A program made the position numbers and the translations under genes. From positions 164,259 through 228,258 of the forward strand of contig UCEZ01000031.1 in NCBI GenBank assembly GCA_900471525.1: DNA of 64,000 nucleotides, written 5' to 3'. The notes beneath the pieces were generated by a model. The model was given only the letters and a program-made list of their open reading frames with translations. It was not told where the DNA came from and searched no databases. Every line of letters begins with the position of its first letter. The stretch's first letter is position 1. This DNA comes from Hyphomicrobiales bacterium (GTDB lineage: Bacteria; Pseudomonadota; Alphaproteobacteria; Rhizobiales; Rhizobiaceae). Shown piece by piece: positions 43,386 to 52,688 of this stretch.

Positions 43386-43631
43386 CTACGGACGGTCAAT
43401 ATTGCTTCGTTTTATCCTGGCTTCAGCGTCGCTGAGATGCACGGCGCCGAAAAGTGGCAGGAGCTGCCAGAGCGCTGAGATTCCAATCAACGTGTAGATG
43501 ATACGAGAGAGGATGGCTCCGGAGCCTCCCAACAGAAGACCAATGGGGTCGAACTGGAACAGACCGATAAGAAGCCAATCTAACCCACCGACAATGATGA
43601 GAAGCAACGTAATCATGTTGAGTGTACGCAT
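43386..43631 (-). CDS. DUF378 small membrane protein
   Basis: 81 residues with two membrane spans: MITLLLIIVGGLDWLLIGLFQFDPI and a second around ILSRIIYTLIGISALWQLLPLF. The GGLDWLLIGLF text is the DUF378 hallmark. The function is unknown; such proteins often occur with stress or envelope genes. It stands alone, 269 bases from the monooxygenase gene. Confidence 0.85.
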   Translation of the reverse strand: MRTLNMITLLLIIVGGLDWLLIGLFQFDPIGLLLGGSGAILSRIIYTLIGISALWQLLPLFGAVHLSDAEARIKRSNIDRP

Positions 43632-43841
43632 TTCACATCTCCTGGTTCTGGGTGGCCGTGCAGTGGGAACAGACCAGCATTCCTGCAGGTATCGAACGCT
43701 TTAGCGAGATCCATTCACGCCTGAACGGATATCGCCGCATCCGTGCGACCGCGAAATTGGTGCGCGCCGTTGAGGAGGCAGCTTTGCTACACTCCTCGCC
43801 GGAGGTGATCCCCGCGTTACGCTGTCGCAATGCCCCGAACA

Positions 43842-44186
43842 TCATCTGTTCAGGCAAACGTGTCCTCGCGCGCCGTGAAAACAAATACCGCCGGGGCGGC
43901 CGATGGAGACGCCGCTAGCCCGATCCAGGTATCGCGCACGAACCCAGCCGCTACGCAAACGTCGTGGCTGCACGTGGCACCAGCGACCAGTGGGGGTACA
44001 ACGGGTCACATTCACCCGGTCCCGTATGCGCAATCGCCCGATGACCCTATAGGAAGTGCTTGGGCCTGATCGAAGCTGGACGTTGTTGGCTGTAACAACC
44101 GCCGGTGCGGCTTCAACGGGGACAATGCCTGCCCAGAGGATGCTCCCTGACAGGAACACAATGGCCATCAATCGCTTGAGAAACAT
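43842..44186 (-). CDS. secreted bacterial SH3-domain protein
   Basis: 114 residues. The signal peptide (MFLKRLMAIVFLSGSILWAGIVPVEA) is followed by an SH3_3 domain: VTANNVQLRSGPSTSYRVIGRL, then VNVTRCTPTGRWCHVQ and SGWVRARYL. Periplasmic, probably a peptidoglycan-contact or stress protein. The C-terminus is basic and has two Cys (GGICFHGARGHVCLNR) that could form a disulfide. Common in Rhizobiales as a small standalone gene. Confidence 0.85.
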   Translation of the reverse strand: MFLKRLMAIVFLSGSILWAGIVPVEAAPAVVTANNVQLRSGPSTSYRVIGRLRIRDRVNVTRCTPTGRWCHVQPRRLRSGWVRARYLDRASGVSIGRPGGICFHGARGHVCLNR

Positions 44187-44301
44187 AATTCGACCTCCGC
44201 CAACAACGAAACGGACCCATTCCGCTTACATTTGTCTCTTCGACTTTCCTCGCCTTGCTCCTCCCAGTCGTCGCGTCATCGCAACCAGAAGGAAGCATAG
44301 T

Positions 44302-45108
44302 CTATTGAAAGGATGCGGCAAGCATCTCGACCGCACCGGGCATATCCAGAGTTCGATTGAATGCGCCGAATTCTAGGAAATTGACGATCTCGCCAATGAC
44401 AACCGGGTTGAACATCATGAAGGTGTGTGTCGCGTGCACCACCAGATGCTCATCGGCCCCATCCAATCGCGTCGACTGCACAGTTACTTTCCCATCGTTT
44501 GGCCCATCGAGAACAGCATCGAAAATCGGATTGACGGATACATCGCCGGCAATGATGCCGAGCGGGAAATCTGACTTGGGTAGTCTGGTCAATATCGATC
44601 CGGAATCGGTTCCCAGTTCCAGGCGTGCGGGGCCATTGAGCCATTCGAAGGGAGGAATATCGCCGAAAACATCCACGATCTCCGAACCATGGTTGGGAGG
44701 CCCCAGCATGACAACCCGGCCGAAGTCCGCAGGCCTGTGATCCACCAACCAGAAACGCAGAAGAATGCCGCCCATGGAATGGGTGACAAAGTTCACGCGG
44801 CGCTCGCCACAATCCGCTACGGCTTCGCCAACATGCGTGGCTAGATTTGCTATCGTGGTGGTCGTGGAAGGGTATTCGACATTCACAACGAAATACCCGC
44901 GCTTCGACAACACCTTCTCGACCAGCCAGAACGAGCCACTCCCGCGGGCGAGACCGTGGAGAAGCACAACACATTCATTCCCGGCCTTTTCCGCTGCCTG
45001 GACCTTGGTTTCATTCGAAACCATTCCCCAAAGCGCGATGCACACAAAAAGGAATGGCAAGCCGCCAAGGTTCCAACACATGCTTTCCTGATGCGGCCTA
45101 TTGACCAT
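44302..45108 (-). CDS. exported alpha/beta-hydrolase, lipase-like
   Basis: 268 residues from the ATG at 45108 (GAGGGCGAG upstream); an ATG at 45081 is possible. The N-terminal hydrophobic part GGLPFLFVCIALWGMV acts as a signal or anchor. Then come VVLLHGLARGSGSFW (oxyanion region), FVTHSMGGILLRFWL (nucleophile Ser), GPPNHGSEIVD and a late HATHTFMMF His. This is the layout of triacylglycerol-lipase-like hydrolases. It overlaps the AI-2E permease stop by 11 bases. Its substrate is unknown; an envelope lipid or ester is likely. Confidence 0.82.
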   Translation of the reverse strand: MVNRPHQESMCWNLGGLPFLFVCIALWGMVSNETKVQAAEKAGNECVVLLHGLARGSGSFWLVEKVLSKRGYFVVNVEYPSTTTTIANLATHVGEAVADCGERRVNFVTHSMGGILLRFWLVDHRPADFGRVVMLGPPNHGSEIVDVFGDIPPFEWLNGPARLELGTDSGSILTRLPKSDFPLGIIAGDVSVNPIFDAVLDGPNDGKVTVQSTRLDGADEHLVVHATHTFMMFNPVVIGEIVNFLEFGAFNRTLDMPGAVEMLAASFQ

Positions 45109-46153
45109 GCTCGCCCTCATGCCCGGAATTGGCGACACTGCTGTCTGACAGGAGCGTTGCAATCCACCGTGTCGAACCACCCATCGAACAAAAGATGATG
45201 AAGGCGATCAACACCGGAACCCCTATGAAGGCTCCGGCCAGTCCCCACATGAAGCTCCAGAAAAACACCGCGAAGATGACGGCAAAAGGCGATATGGCCA
45301 GGGATGCGCCTGCAAGCCGCGGCTCAAGATAACTGCCGATCATAAACTGAATGACATTGAGGCTCAGGAAGATAATCACGGCAGGTTGCCACGTATCGAA
45401 CTGGGCAATGGCAAACAAGGTTGGCAATGTCGTCGCCACGAGAGGTCCCAGAAATGGGATATAGTTGAAGGCGAAGGCGATGACGCCCCAGGCCGACGCC
45501 AGTTCCAACCCCGCGCTTAAGGCAAACAGCCAGACGAGCAAACCCGTGAAAACGCTCGCGAATGTTCGCACGACCATGAAACGGCGAAACTTCGTCGCGA
45601 TGATCCGGTTCGCCGAGAGAATGATTTGACCGTAGGGCTGCGCTGACGGCAGAACCAGTCGCGCTGCAAACTCCTCGACCTCCAGCAGGCCCAGCATGAC
45701 AAAAATCAACACCAGAAGGGTGAAACCGCCGAAACTGTTCAAGCGGCCTGCCGTCCCCTGCATCACCGCAAGAAGCCACGATACGTCGAACCAATCTGCA
45801 ATCGGTCCAGCCAGGGCAATGCCATGTTGCTCCAGCCAATCCACAGTCGCGACATAAACGGCCTGGAGGCGGTCCGCATTCATGAACAGCCATTGGCCCA
45901 GCCTGCCCAGCCCCCAGGCAAGCGACGAACCAATGGCGGTTATGACGCCGATCGTCACTACAAGCGTGATCAGCAGTGCCATCAATCGGGGAAGCCTTGC
46001 CTGCAGAGCGAGCTGGCAAGGCCAGACAACGGCAATGATGAACAGGGCGAAGAACAAAGGCGCAAAAACCGATTGCGCTATAAACAGAAGCGCCAGAAGG
46101 AGAATGCCGGCGATCAGCGTGCCAGTCATCGGCTTGTTAGGCACGTCCGACAT
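45098..46153 (-). CDS. AI-2E family (PerM-like) membrane transporter
   Basis: 351 residues with about seven to eight membrane spans: LIAGILLLALLFIAQSVFAPLFFALFI at the start, then LLITLVVTIGVITAIGSSLAW and FGGFTLLVLIFVMLGLLEVEEF. The family core LVWLFALSAGLELASAWGVIAFAFNYIPFLGPLVAT is followed by SPFAVIFAVFFWSFMWG. Members include TqsA and pH- or osmolyte-linked permeases; the substrate cannot be told here. It overlaps the lipase-like gene and follows the DUF1269 gene by 99 bases on the same strand. Confidence 0.88.
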   Translation of the reverse strand: MSDVPNKPMTGTLIAGILLLALLFIAQSVFAPLFFALFIIAVVWPCQLALQARLPRLMALLITLVVTIGVITAIGSSLAWGLGRLGQWLFMNADRLQAVYVATVDWLEQHGIALAGPIADWFDVSWLLAVMQGTAGRLNSFGGFTLLVLIFVMLGLLEVEEFAARLVLPSAQPYGQIILSANRIIATKFRRFMVVRTFASVFTGLLVWLFALSAGLELASAWGVIAFAFNYIPFLGPLVATTLPTLFAIAQFDTWQPAVIIFLSLNVIQFMIGSYLEPRLAGASLAISPFAVIFAVFFWSFMWGLAGAFIGVPVLIAFIIFCSMGGSTRWIATLLSDSSVANSGHEGEHGQ

Positions 46154-46252
46154 TCATCTCTCCTGACAAGTGTTCGCCCTGGTCCTTTCTATAGCGTGCG
46201 TCGCTCCAGATGCCATCGCAGGAACGAGGCGTAGCTATCGCCTCCAGCGGCA

Positions 46253-46750
46253 TTATGATTGGGGGGCAGCCTTTGCCAGAGCATCGCGCAGAACCTGCTC
46301 TTTTGTTTCATCAAGCGAGGTCTTCAAGACGGTGCCTCCGAAGGAGGAGATTTCCTTCAAAATCTTGTCGGCCGTCATCTCCCGGACAAGCACAAAAAGC
46401 GCCGCGCTCCCTTCCTGAAGATTACCGGCAAGTTCCTTGATGAAGTCATCGTTGATACCAACGTCGGTAAGTGCTCCGCCGATAGCTCCGGAAGCCGCAC
46501 CCACAGCCACACCCAATAATGGATTGAGAAACAAGACGCCGATCAGCAAGCCCCAGAAACTGCCGGACGCCGCACCCGCGGCGGTCGTGTTGACGAGCTG
46601 GTTGAGCTTGACCTTACCCGCAGGTGTCTTGGACGCGATAACCGCATCTCCAATCTGTATCAGATATTCCTTCTGCAACTCCAGCAGGCGCTGGCGCACT
46701 TCCTCCGCCTTGGCCTCCGAAGGATAAACGATAGCGATCAAATCAGACAT
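46253..46750 (-). CDS. DUF1269 domain protein
   Basis: 165 residues starting MSDLIAIVYPSEAKAEEVRQRLLELQKEYLI, the DUF1269 beginning. A glycine-zipper hydrophobic stretch lies at about residues 58-98 (GAASGSFWGLLIGVLFLNPL, then VAVGAASGAIGGALTDVGI). The end is ALFVLVREMTADKIL and SSFGGTVLKTSL. Found widely in membrane or stress contexts, with unknown function. It lies between the amidohydrolase and the AI-2E permease. Confidence 0.88.
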   Translation of the reverse strand: MSDLIAIVYPSEAKAEEVRQRLLELQKEYLIQIGDAVIASKTPAGKVKLNQLVNTTAAGAASGSFWGLLIGVLFLNPLLGVAVGAASGAIGGALTDVGINDDFIKELAGNLQEGSAALFVLVREMTADKILKEISSFGGTVLKTSLDETKEQVLRDALAKAAPQS

Positions 46751-46839
46751 GGTGTTGTCCTCTCACTTTTCACAAAGGGTTCAGCTTGTGTCGCGAAGAT
46801 TCGTGAAACGTCGTCGCCATGCTTGACGAACAACTGATT

Positions 46840-48276
46840 TCACAATGTGTTTTTATGAACCCGGCCATCCTTCATGATGACCGACAGATTCTTGCCGGGG
46901 TCTTCGAGCAGGCTGATATCATCCAGCGGATTGCCGTCGACAACGATGAGGTCGGCAAATGCGTCGGCTTCGATCACACCGAGCTTGCCGGGATAGGGGT
47001 TTCGGAAACTGGACAGAGCCATCAGTTCGGCATTGCCCGAGGTTACCATCTGCAGCGTTTCGGCTGACGTGTACCAGTTGCTCAGATGGGTGAGCATGAA
47101 ATTCTGACGCGGCCCCAGTTCGGGAGAAAACAGCACGTCAGAGCCCCACGCGGTCTTTATTCCATACTTCTTGGCGAACCCGTAGATCCTCGGCGTGCCG
47201 GCAAAAAGCTCCTGGATACGCTCCAGTGCCGGACCGCTCAGCGTAGCGGCATCGTCCAAGGTCAGGAATGGTTGCATGCTGAGCCACGCGCCCTTGTCGG
47301 CTATCATTCTTGCCGTTTCCTCATCAACCAGATGGGCATGCTCGATGCAGGTCGCCCCTGCCGCCAGGGCGCGCCGTACGGCGCGCGGTGTATAGGCATG
47401 GACTGCGACATAAGTGTTCCAGTCCTGCGCCACCGCAATCGCCGCACGCAGTTCCTCCTCGCTGAACGTCGTCATATCCAGCGGGCTTCGCGGCGACGAT
47501 ACGCCACCGCTACCGACAATCTTGATCTGCGAGGCTCCCTGGAGCAGCTGTTCGCGAACACGCATCCTTAGGTCGCCGATACTGTCCGCGATTGCCGCTG
47601 CGCCCATCAATTCGCCTGTGCTTAGCTTGCCGCCATCCCGGGGGATTTCGGTCGGCAAGCGCAGATCCCCGTGGCCGCCGGATGTCGTTATCATGGCGCC
47701 GGACGGGTAGATACGCGGGCCGGGTATGATCCCGCTATCCACAGCCTGCTTGAAGGAGAAGACCGGCCCGCCAAGATCACGAACCGTTGTAAAGCCGCGC
47801 AACAGGGTGCGCTCGGCCTCGGCTGTCGATGCCGCAAAAATGATGCCCGGATCGTCTGCCAGAAGAACATTCAACGGAACTGCCGCGAAAATCGTATGCC
47901 AATGGGCATCGATCAAACCAGGCATCAGAACGCCATTCCGGCAATTGACGACCGTCGCATCTGTCGGCGCCGGACTGTTGGTCGCGTCGATGGACTTTAT
48001 CTTGTTGTTCTCGACGAGAACCTGAACGCCTGTCTGGAGCGATCCGGATTTACCATCGAAAACGCGGACTTCGCGGAACACGGTTTTTGATGGAGCGCCT
48101 TGTGCAAAAGAGTTTTTTGGCAAGCTGGTCGACAGCGCTGCGGCTCCGAGCCCTGCCAGAAAACCGCGCCTTGAAAGGGTTTCCAGTCTGCGTGATACGG
48201 CCTGAAGCGAGGGACTGAAGCAGCCGCAACCGGAGCCATGAACAAGATGGCTGTATTTTTTTCCGAAACTTTGCAT
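46840..48276 (-). CDS. Tat-exported metal-dependent amidohydrolase
   Basis: 478 residues from the ATG at 48276 (GGGGAGAG upstream). A twin-arginine signal LSRRGFLAGLGAAALS lies at about residues 33-48. The amidohydrolase metal sites are GLIDAHWHTIF (HxH), SQIKIVGSGG (Lys), VAVHAYTP (His), IEHAHLVD (His) and TAWGSDVLF (Asp). It is of the imidazolonepropionase/prolidase-like group that cleaves cyclic amides or dipeptides in the periplasm. It lies 121 bases after arcA on the same strand, so a nitrogen-releasing role alongside arginine breakdown is possible. Confidence 0.87.
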   Translation of the reverse strand: MQSFGKKYSHLVHGSGCGCFSPSLQAVSRRLETLSRRGFLAGLGAAALSTSLPKNSFAQGAPSKTVFREVRVFDGKSGSLQTGVQVLVENNKIKSIDATNSPAPTDATVVNCRNGVLMPGLIDAHWHTIFAAVPLNVLLADDPGIIFAASTAEAERTLLRGFTTVRDLGGPVFSFKQAVDSGIIPGPRIYPSGAMITTSGGHGDLRLPTEIPRDGGKLSTGELMGAAAIADSIGDLRMRVREQLLQGASQIKIVGSGGVSSPRSPLDMTTFSEEELRAAIAVAQDWNTYVAVHAYTPRAVRRALAAGATCIEHAHLVDEETARMIADKGAWLSMQPFLTLDDAATLSGPALERIQELFAGTPRIYGFAKKYGIKTAWGSDVLFSPELGPRQNFMLTHLSNWYTSAETLQMVTSGNAELMALSSFRNPYPGKLGVIEADAFADLIVVDGNPLDDISLLEDPGKNLSVIMKDGRVHKNTL

Positions 48277-48397
48277 GGAAGTCGCTCTCCCCTGAATAGG
48301 CGCCTGCCGCCGCCATGGGTGGCAGGTTCGCAATCCGACACATCAAGGAGCGCATCGTTTCACGCGGTACGCGCTCCTTGCGATTTCGTGACATGCT

Positions 48398-49642
48398 TCA
48401 GTAATCAACCGCATCTCGGATAATCGGGCAGGTCATGCAGTGACCACCACCACGGCCGCGACCAAGCTCGGCACCGGTGATAGTGACAACCTCGATGCCC
48501 TCCTTGCGGAGCAGGGTGTTCGTATAGGTGTTGCGGTCATAGGCGTAGACCACGCCGGGCGACGCGCAAACGAGGTTGGCACCGCTATCCCATTGCGTGC
48601 GTTCGCGCACGTAGTCGTTTCCACCGGTCTCGACGACGCGCATCTTTTTCAGCCCGAGCGAATCCCGAACCGTTTCGACAAAGCTGCCTTTGTCCTTGTG
48701 CAATTCGACCCCGCCATTGCCGTTCGGACGGAAGGAGAAAGCTTCGATGCCATTGACGATATCGGGGTAAAGCAGCACGCAATCACGGTCGGCAAAGGTG
48801 AAGACCGTATCAAGATGCATGGCTGCACGCAGCTTGGGCATGGCAGCGACAATCACACGTTCCGCCGCCCCCTTCTCGAACAGGGCGGCGGCGACCTGGC
48901 TGATGGCCTGACGGGAGGTGCGCTCGCTCATGCCGATCAGGACATTGCCCTTGCCGATCGGCATCACATCACCACCTTCCAGCGTCGCAAGTCCCCAATC
49001 CTTGGTCGGATCGCCCCACCAGACGTTGACCTTTCCAGCGAAGTCGGGATGGAATTTATAGATCGCCGTCGTCAGGATGGTCTCCTCATGACGCGCCGGC
49101 CAATAAAGGGAATTGAGGGTGACGCCGCCATAGATCCAGCATGTCGTATCCCGCGTGTAGAGCGTGTTGGGAAGTGGCGGGAGAAGATATTCATTGACCC
49201 CGGCCGCATCCCGGATCAGGGCGAGCTGCTCTCCGCCCACGGCATCCGGAAACTCGAAAGTCGACAATCCGCCGATCAGCGTTTCGGCGAGTTCCCGATT
49301 TCCCAGTCCTTCGAGATAGGAACGGACTTCATTGATAAGACCAAGCCCGATCTGGTTTGGCACCACCTGATGATCCAGAATCCAGGCCTTGGCTTCGGGG
49401 ACGGCGACGGTCTCGGCCAGGAGATTGTGCATTTCCACAACCTCGATGCCCCTGTCACGCATCTTCGTCATGAAGTCGAAATGGTCGCGCTTGGCGTTTT
49501 CCACCCACAGGACATCATCAAAGAGCAGCGCATCACAATTTGTCGGCGTCAGCCGCTGGTGCGCTCGACCCGGCGCGCACACCATTACCTTGCGCAACTG
49601 ACCCACTTCGGAATGGACGCCAAAAGGTATAGTTTGTGTCAT
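48398..49642 (-). CDS. arcA: arginine deiminase
   Basis: 414 residues. Starts [26 protein letters not shown], typical of ArcA. The active-site regions are [35 protein letters not shown] and GHCMTCPI with the catalytic Cys near residue 407. It hydrolyses arginine to citrulline and ammonia, giving acid tolerance and, with ArcB and ArcC, ATP. Neither of those is in this window. It is cotranscribed with the adjacent antiporter gene (17 bases). Predicted cytoplasmic. Confidence 0.94.
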   Translation of the reverse strand: MTQTIPFGVHSEVGQLRKVMVCAPGRAHQRLTPTNCDALLFDDVLWVENAKRDHFDFMTKMRDRGIEVVEMHNLLAETVAVPEAKAWILDHQVVPNQIGLGLINEVRSYLEGLGNRELAETLIGGLSTFEFPDAVGGEQLALIRDAAGVNEYLLPPLPNTLYTRDTTCWIYGGVTLNSLYWPARHEETILTTAIYKFHPDFAGKVNVWWGDPTKDWGLATLEGGDVMPIGKGNVLIGMSERTSRQAISQVAAALFEKGAAERVIVAAMPKLRAAMHLDTVFTFADRDCVLLYPDIVNGIEAFSFRPNGNGGVELHKDKGSFVETVRDSLGLKKMRVVETGGNDYVRERTQWDSGANLVCASPGVVYAYDRNTYTNTLLRKEGIEVVTITGAELGRGRGGGHCMTCPIIRDAVDY

Positions 49643-49659
49643 GACCTTCGCCTCTCAGT

Positions 49660-51090
49660 TTAGGGTGTGATGATACCTGTGAGCAGGCCGTAGGCCCCGA
49701 TCAGGCCTCCGATCAGCGTCACTGCGAACACGATGAGCTCTGCGGGTGTGAACAATATGAGTTTCTGTTCGCGGCGCGCCCAGATGTAGAGAATAGTGCC
49801 CGGCACAAACAAGACAGCGACAAGCAGAACATATTTCAAGCCGGCGGCGGCAAACATGAAGAGTGTGTAGACAACGGCGATCCAGGCGAAAATCTGGTCG
49901 CGGCCACGCTGTTCGGGCGTCGTCTCGTAGCCTTCGCCCCGCCGCGCCAGCAAGACGCCGTAACCGGCGACGAGCAGATAGGGCAAAAGCGCGGTTACGC
50001 TTGTCATATCCAGCATGAAGTTGAACGCATCTCGCGACCAGTAGGTCGAAATGACGAAGAGCGACACGACGATATTGGTGAGCCAAAGGGCGTTTGCGGG
50101 CACCCTGTTACCATTCTGCGCCGCGAACATCCTTGGCATGTCCTCCGATTTGGCGGCGGCGAACAGCACTTCGGCACAGATCAGAGACCATGCCAGATAG
50201 GCGCCGAGAACCGACACCAGGACACCAATGGAAATGAACACCGCACCCCAATGACCGACCACGGCTTCAAGCACGCCAGCCATGGACGGTTGCTGAACTG
50301 CGGCGACGGTCGATTGGGGTAACGCGGCGTACGGCAGCAAGGTAACAGCGACCATGAGCCCGGTGACACCGACAAAGCCGAGGATCGTGGCGGAGCCGAC
50401 ATCCGATCGCTTTTCAGCAAAGCGGGAATAGACGCTCGCCCCTTCGATACCAAGGAACACAAAGACCGTGATCAGCATCGTGTCCCGCACCTGCGCGACC
50501 AGCGGCTTCACCGGCATGTCGGCGCCTCCGAAAAAATTCTCGGAGAACTGGGTGAAATTGAAAAAGAGGATCAACGCCAGAATGAACACCAGGATCGGAA
50601 CGATCTTGGCAATTGTCACGATGGTATTGATGAAGGCTGCCTGCTCGACGCCACGCAAGATCATGAAATGAAATGCCCATATGCCGATCAGCGACACGAT
50701 GATGGCTGTTGCGCTGCTTCCGTCACCGAAGATCGAAGGGAAAAAGCGTCCGAGGGTTGAACCAATCAGAACCCAGTAGAAGACGTTGCCGAGGCAACTG
50801 CCGAGCCAGTAACCGAAGGCTGACAGGAAACCCATGTAGTTTCCGAAACCCGCCTTGGCATAGGCGAAAACACCGGAATCGATATCAGGCTTTTTCTCGG
50901 CAAGCGCCTGGAATACGCGGGCCAGCATATACATGCCCGTTCCCGCGATACTCCAGGCGATGATCGCGCCAAACGGCCCCGTGGCCGTTCCGAACCGGCT
51001 CGGCAGGTTGAAAATGCCCGCGCCGACCATGGAGCCGACAACCATCGCTGTAAGTGAAAACAATGTGAGTTTCTGCTGCGAGCCTGCCAT
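49660..51090 (-). CDS. arcD: arginine/ornithine antiporter-type amino acid transporter (copy 1)
   Basis: 476 residues from the ATG at 51090; an upstream TTG adds seven. An APA-family permease with about twelve spans. The signature is LTLFSLTAMVVGSMVGAGIFNLP. It also has KPDIDSGVFAYAKAGFGNYMGF, VFVFLGIEGASVYSRFAEKR and EDMPRMFAAQNGNRVPANALWL. This fits basic amino-acid antiporters of the ArcD/YdgI type, which exchange arginine for ornithine or citrulline. It is next to arcA with 17 bases between. It is paralogous to the next gene. Confidence 0.88.
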   Translation of the reverse strand: MAGSQQKLTLFSLTAMVVGSMVGAGIFNLPSRFGTATGPFGAIIAWSIAGTGMYMLARVFQALAEKKPDIDSGVFAYAKAGFGNYMGFLSAFGYWLGSCLGNVFYWVLIGSTLGRFFPSIFGDGSSATAIIVSLIGIWAFHFMILRGVEQAAFINTIVTIAKIVPILVFILALILFFNFTQFSENFFGGADMPVKPLVAQVRDTMLITVFVFLGIEGASVYSRFAEKRSDVGSATILGFVGVTGLMVAVTLLPYAALPQSTVAAVQQPSMAGVLEAVVGHWGAVFISIGVLVSVLGAYLAWSLICAEVLFAAAKSEDMPRMFAAQNGNRVPANALWLTNIVVSLFVISTYWSRDAFNFMLDMTSVTALLPYLLVAGYGVLLARRGEGYETTPEQRGRDQIFAWIAVVYTLFMFAAAGLKYVLLVAVLFVPGTILYIWARREQKLILFTPAELIVFAVTLIGGLIGAYGLLTGIITP

Positions 51091-51186
51091 AAGATTAACC
51101 CTTTCGGTCAAAGTCTCTAGTCAGCCATCGGCCTGGCCAAAACAGACCAAGCATAAGTAATTCAAAATATTTCACCCTGTTGGAGG

Positions 51187-52617
51187 CTATACAACTATAG
51201 ATCCATTGGCAACTTTAAATATAGTGACCGCGAATACAACGCTAATCACTAGGAAGATGCCAAACTCAACATGGGTAAATAACCTATTATCCTGCTCCAT
51301 CCTTGCCATGAAGAAAAGAAACGTGCCAGGAACATATATCAATGTTGTCAGAAGGAGATATTTTGCTCCTGCCGCATAGATAAGTCCGGCGGTATAGATG
51401 AAAGCCAAAACCGATTGTATCACTTCGAAACGAAGCCGTCGCTTCTCAGCCAAAGGCGCACTTTGCCGCCAACTCGCTTTGACGCCGAACGCGGCAACGA
51501 GGAAATACGGAATGAGGATCATTGAACTCGTCATGGCGACGGCGAGTGCAAAGGCATAATCCGTAAACATCGATACGACGAGGAAGAACTGCACGATAAC
51601 GTTCGTCAGCCACAGTGCGTTCGCCGGAACACCGGAGCCGTTTTCCCGAGCAAGGAATCTTGGCATGGTCTCATACTTTGCCGCAGAATAGAGAATTTCC
51701 GCGGCCAACAGGACCCAGGCGATATAGGCGCCGGCAACGGACACGACCAATCCGATACTGACGAAAACCGCCCCCCACGGCCCTGTGACAGACGCGAGCA
51801 CACCTGCCATGGATGGATTGCGCAATTGTGCAAGCTCTTCCTTCGGCATCACGCCATAGGAGAACAGCGTGACGGCCAGCATGAGACCAAGAACGAACAG
51901 AAAGCCGGTGACAGTCGCCCTACCGACATCAGCACGACGCTGCGCATATCGTGAATAAACGCTGGCGCCCTCTATCCCGACAAAGACGAAAACGGTGACC
52001 AGCATCGTATTCCGAACCTGGCTGCCAAGCGAGCCATATCCCGGCTCCTCGGAGCCCCAGAAGTTGCCACGAAAAACATCCCAATCGAAGGCCAACAGAA
52101 CAAGCAGAACGAAAATGAAGATCGGCAAAAGCTTGGCCGCTGTTACCACCGTATTGAGAGCGGCTGCCTGCCGGATGCCGCGCAAAATCAGGCCATGGAT
52201 CACCCAGAGCAGTACGGACGATGTTGCAACCGCAACCAGCGTATTGCCATCGCCGAAAACCGGGAAAAACAACCCAAGCGTTGATTTTATCAGGATGAAA
52301 TACGTCACGTTTCCGAGAAGTGCCGCCGCCCAGTAACCGAGCGCGGAAAGGAAGCCGAGATAGTTTCCAAACCCCTCCTTGGCGTACATGAAGATGCCGG
52401 CATCGAGATCCGGGCGGCGCTGCGCCAGAGTCTGGAAAACAAATGCCACCATGAGCATGCCAACGCCGGCAATGGCCCAGGCAATGATCGCACCAAGCGA
52501 CCCGGTTGCCCGTCCGAATGCCTGCGGCAGCGAAAATATGCCGGCGCCGACCATGGAACCGACGACCATGCCGGTCAACGTTACCAGAGAAAGCTTTGCC
52601 TCACCGGTGCCAGACAT
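51187..52617 (-). CDS. arginine/ornithine antiporter-type amino acid transporter (copy 2)
   Basis: 476 residues, the same length and order of motifs as copy 1: LSLVTLTGMVVGSMVGAGIFSLP, RPDLDAGIFMYAKEGFGNYLGF, VFVFVGIEGASVYSRYAQRR and ETMPRFLARENGSGVPANALWL. Roughly half the residues agree with copy 1, so the duplication is not recent. Having two transporters and one deiminase suggests different exchange partners (for example arginine/citrulline versus arginine/ornithine), which is inference. The start is 71 bases after the RND gene stop. Confidence 0.87.
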   Translation of the reverse strand: MSGTGEAKLSLVTLTGMVVGSMVGAGIFSLPQAFGRATGSLGAIIAWAIAGVGMLMVAFVFQTLAQRRPDLDAGIFMYAKEGFGNYLGFLSALGYWAAALLGNVTYFILIKSTLGLFFPVFGDGNTLVAVATSSVLLWVIHGLILRGIRQAAALNTVVTAAKLLPIFIFVLLVLLAFDWDVFRGNFWGSEEPGYGSLGSQVRNTMLVTVFVFVGIEGASVYSRYAQRRADVGRATVTGFLFVLGLMLAVTLFSYGVMPKEELAQLRNPSMAGVLASVTGPWGAVFVSIGLVVSVAGAYIAWVLLAAEILYSAAKYETMPRFLARENGSGVPANALWLTNVIVQFFLVVSMFTDYAFALAVAMTSSMILIPYFLVAAFGVKASWRQSAPLAEKRRLRFEVIQSVLAFIYTAGLIYAAGAKYLLLTTLIYVPGTFLFFMARMEQDNRLFTHVEFGIFLVISVVFAVTIFKVANGSIVV

Positions 52618-52688
52618 TGATCATCCCCACTCCCGCTGCAGATTTCCCGGCCGCCGGGGAGAAAGGGGGTAATTTTTTGCATCCTCCA

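Noticed and set aside
48440..49663. A 407-residue plus-strand frame opposite arcA
   Set aside because: Antisense shadow of a fully conserved arginine deiminase.
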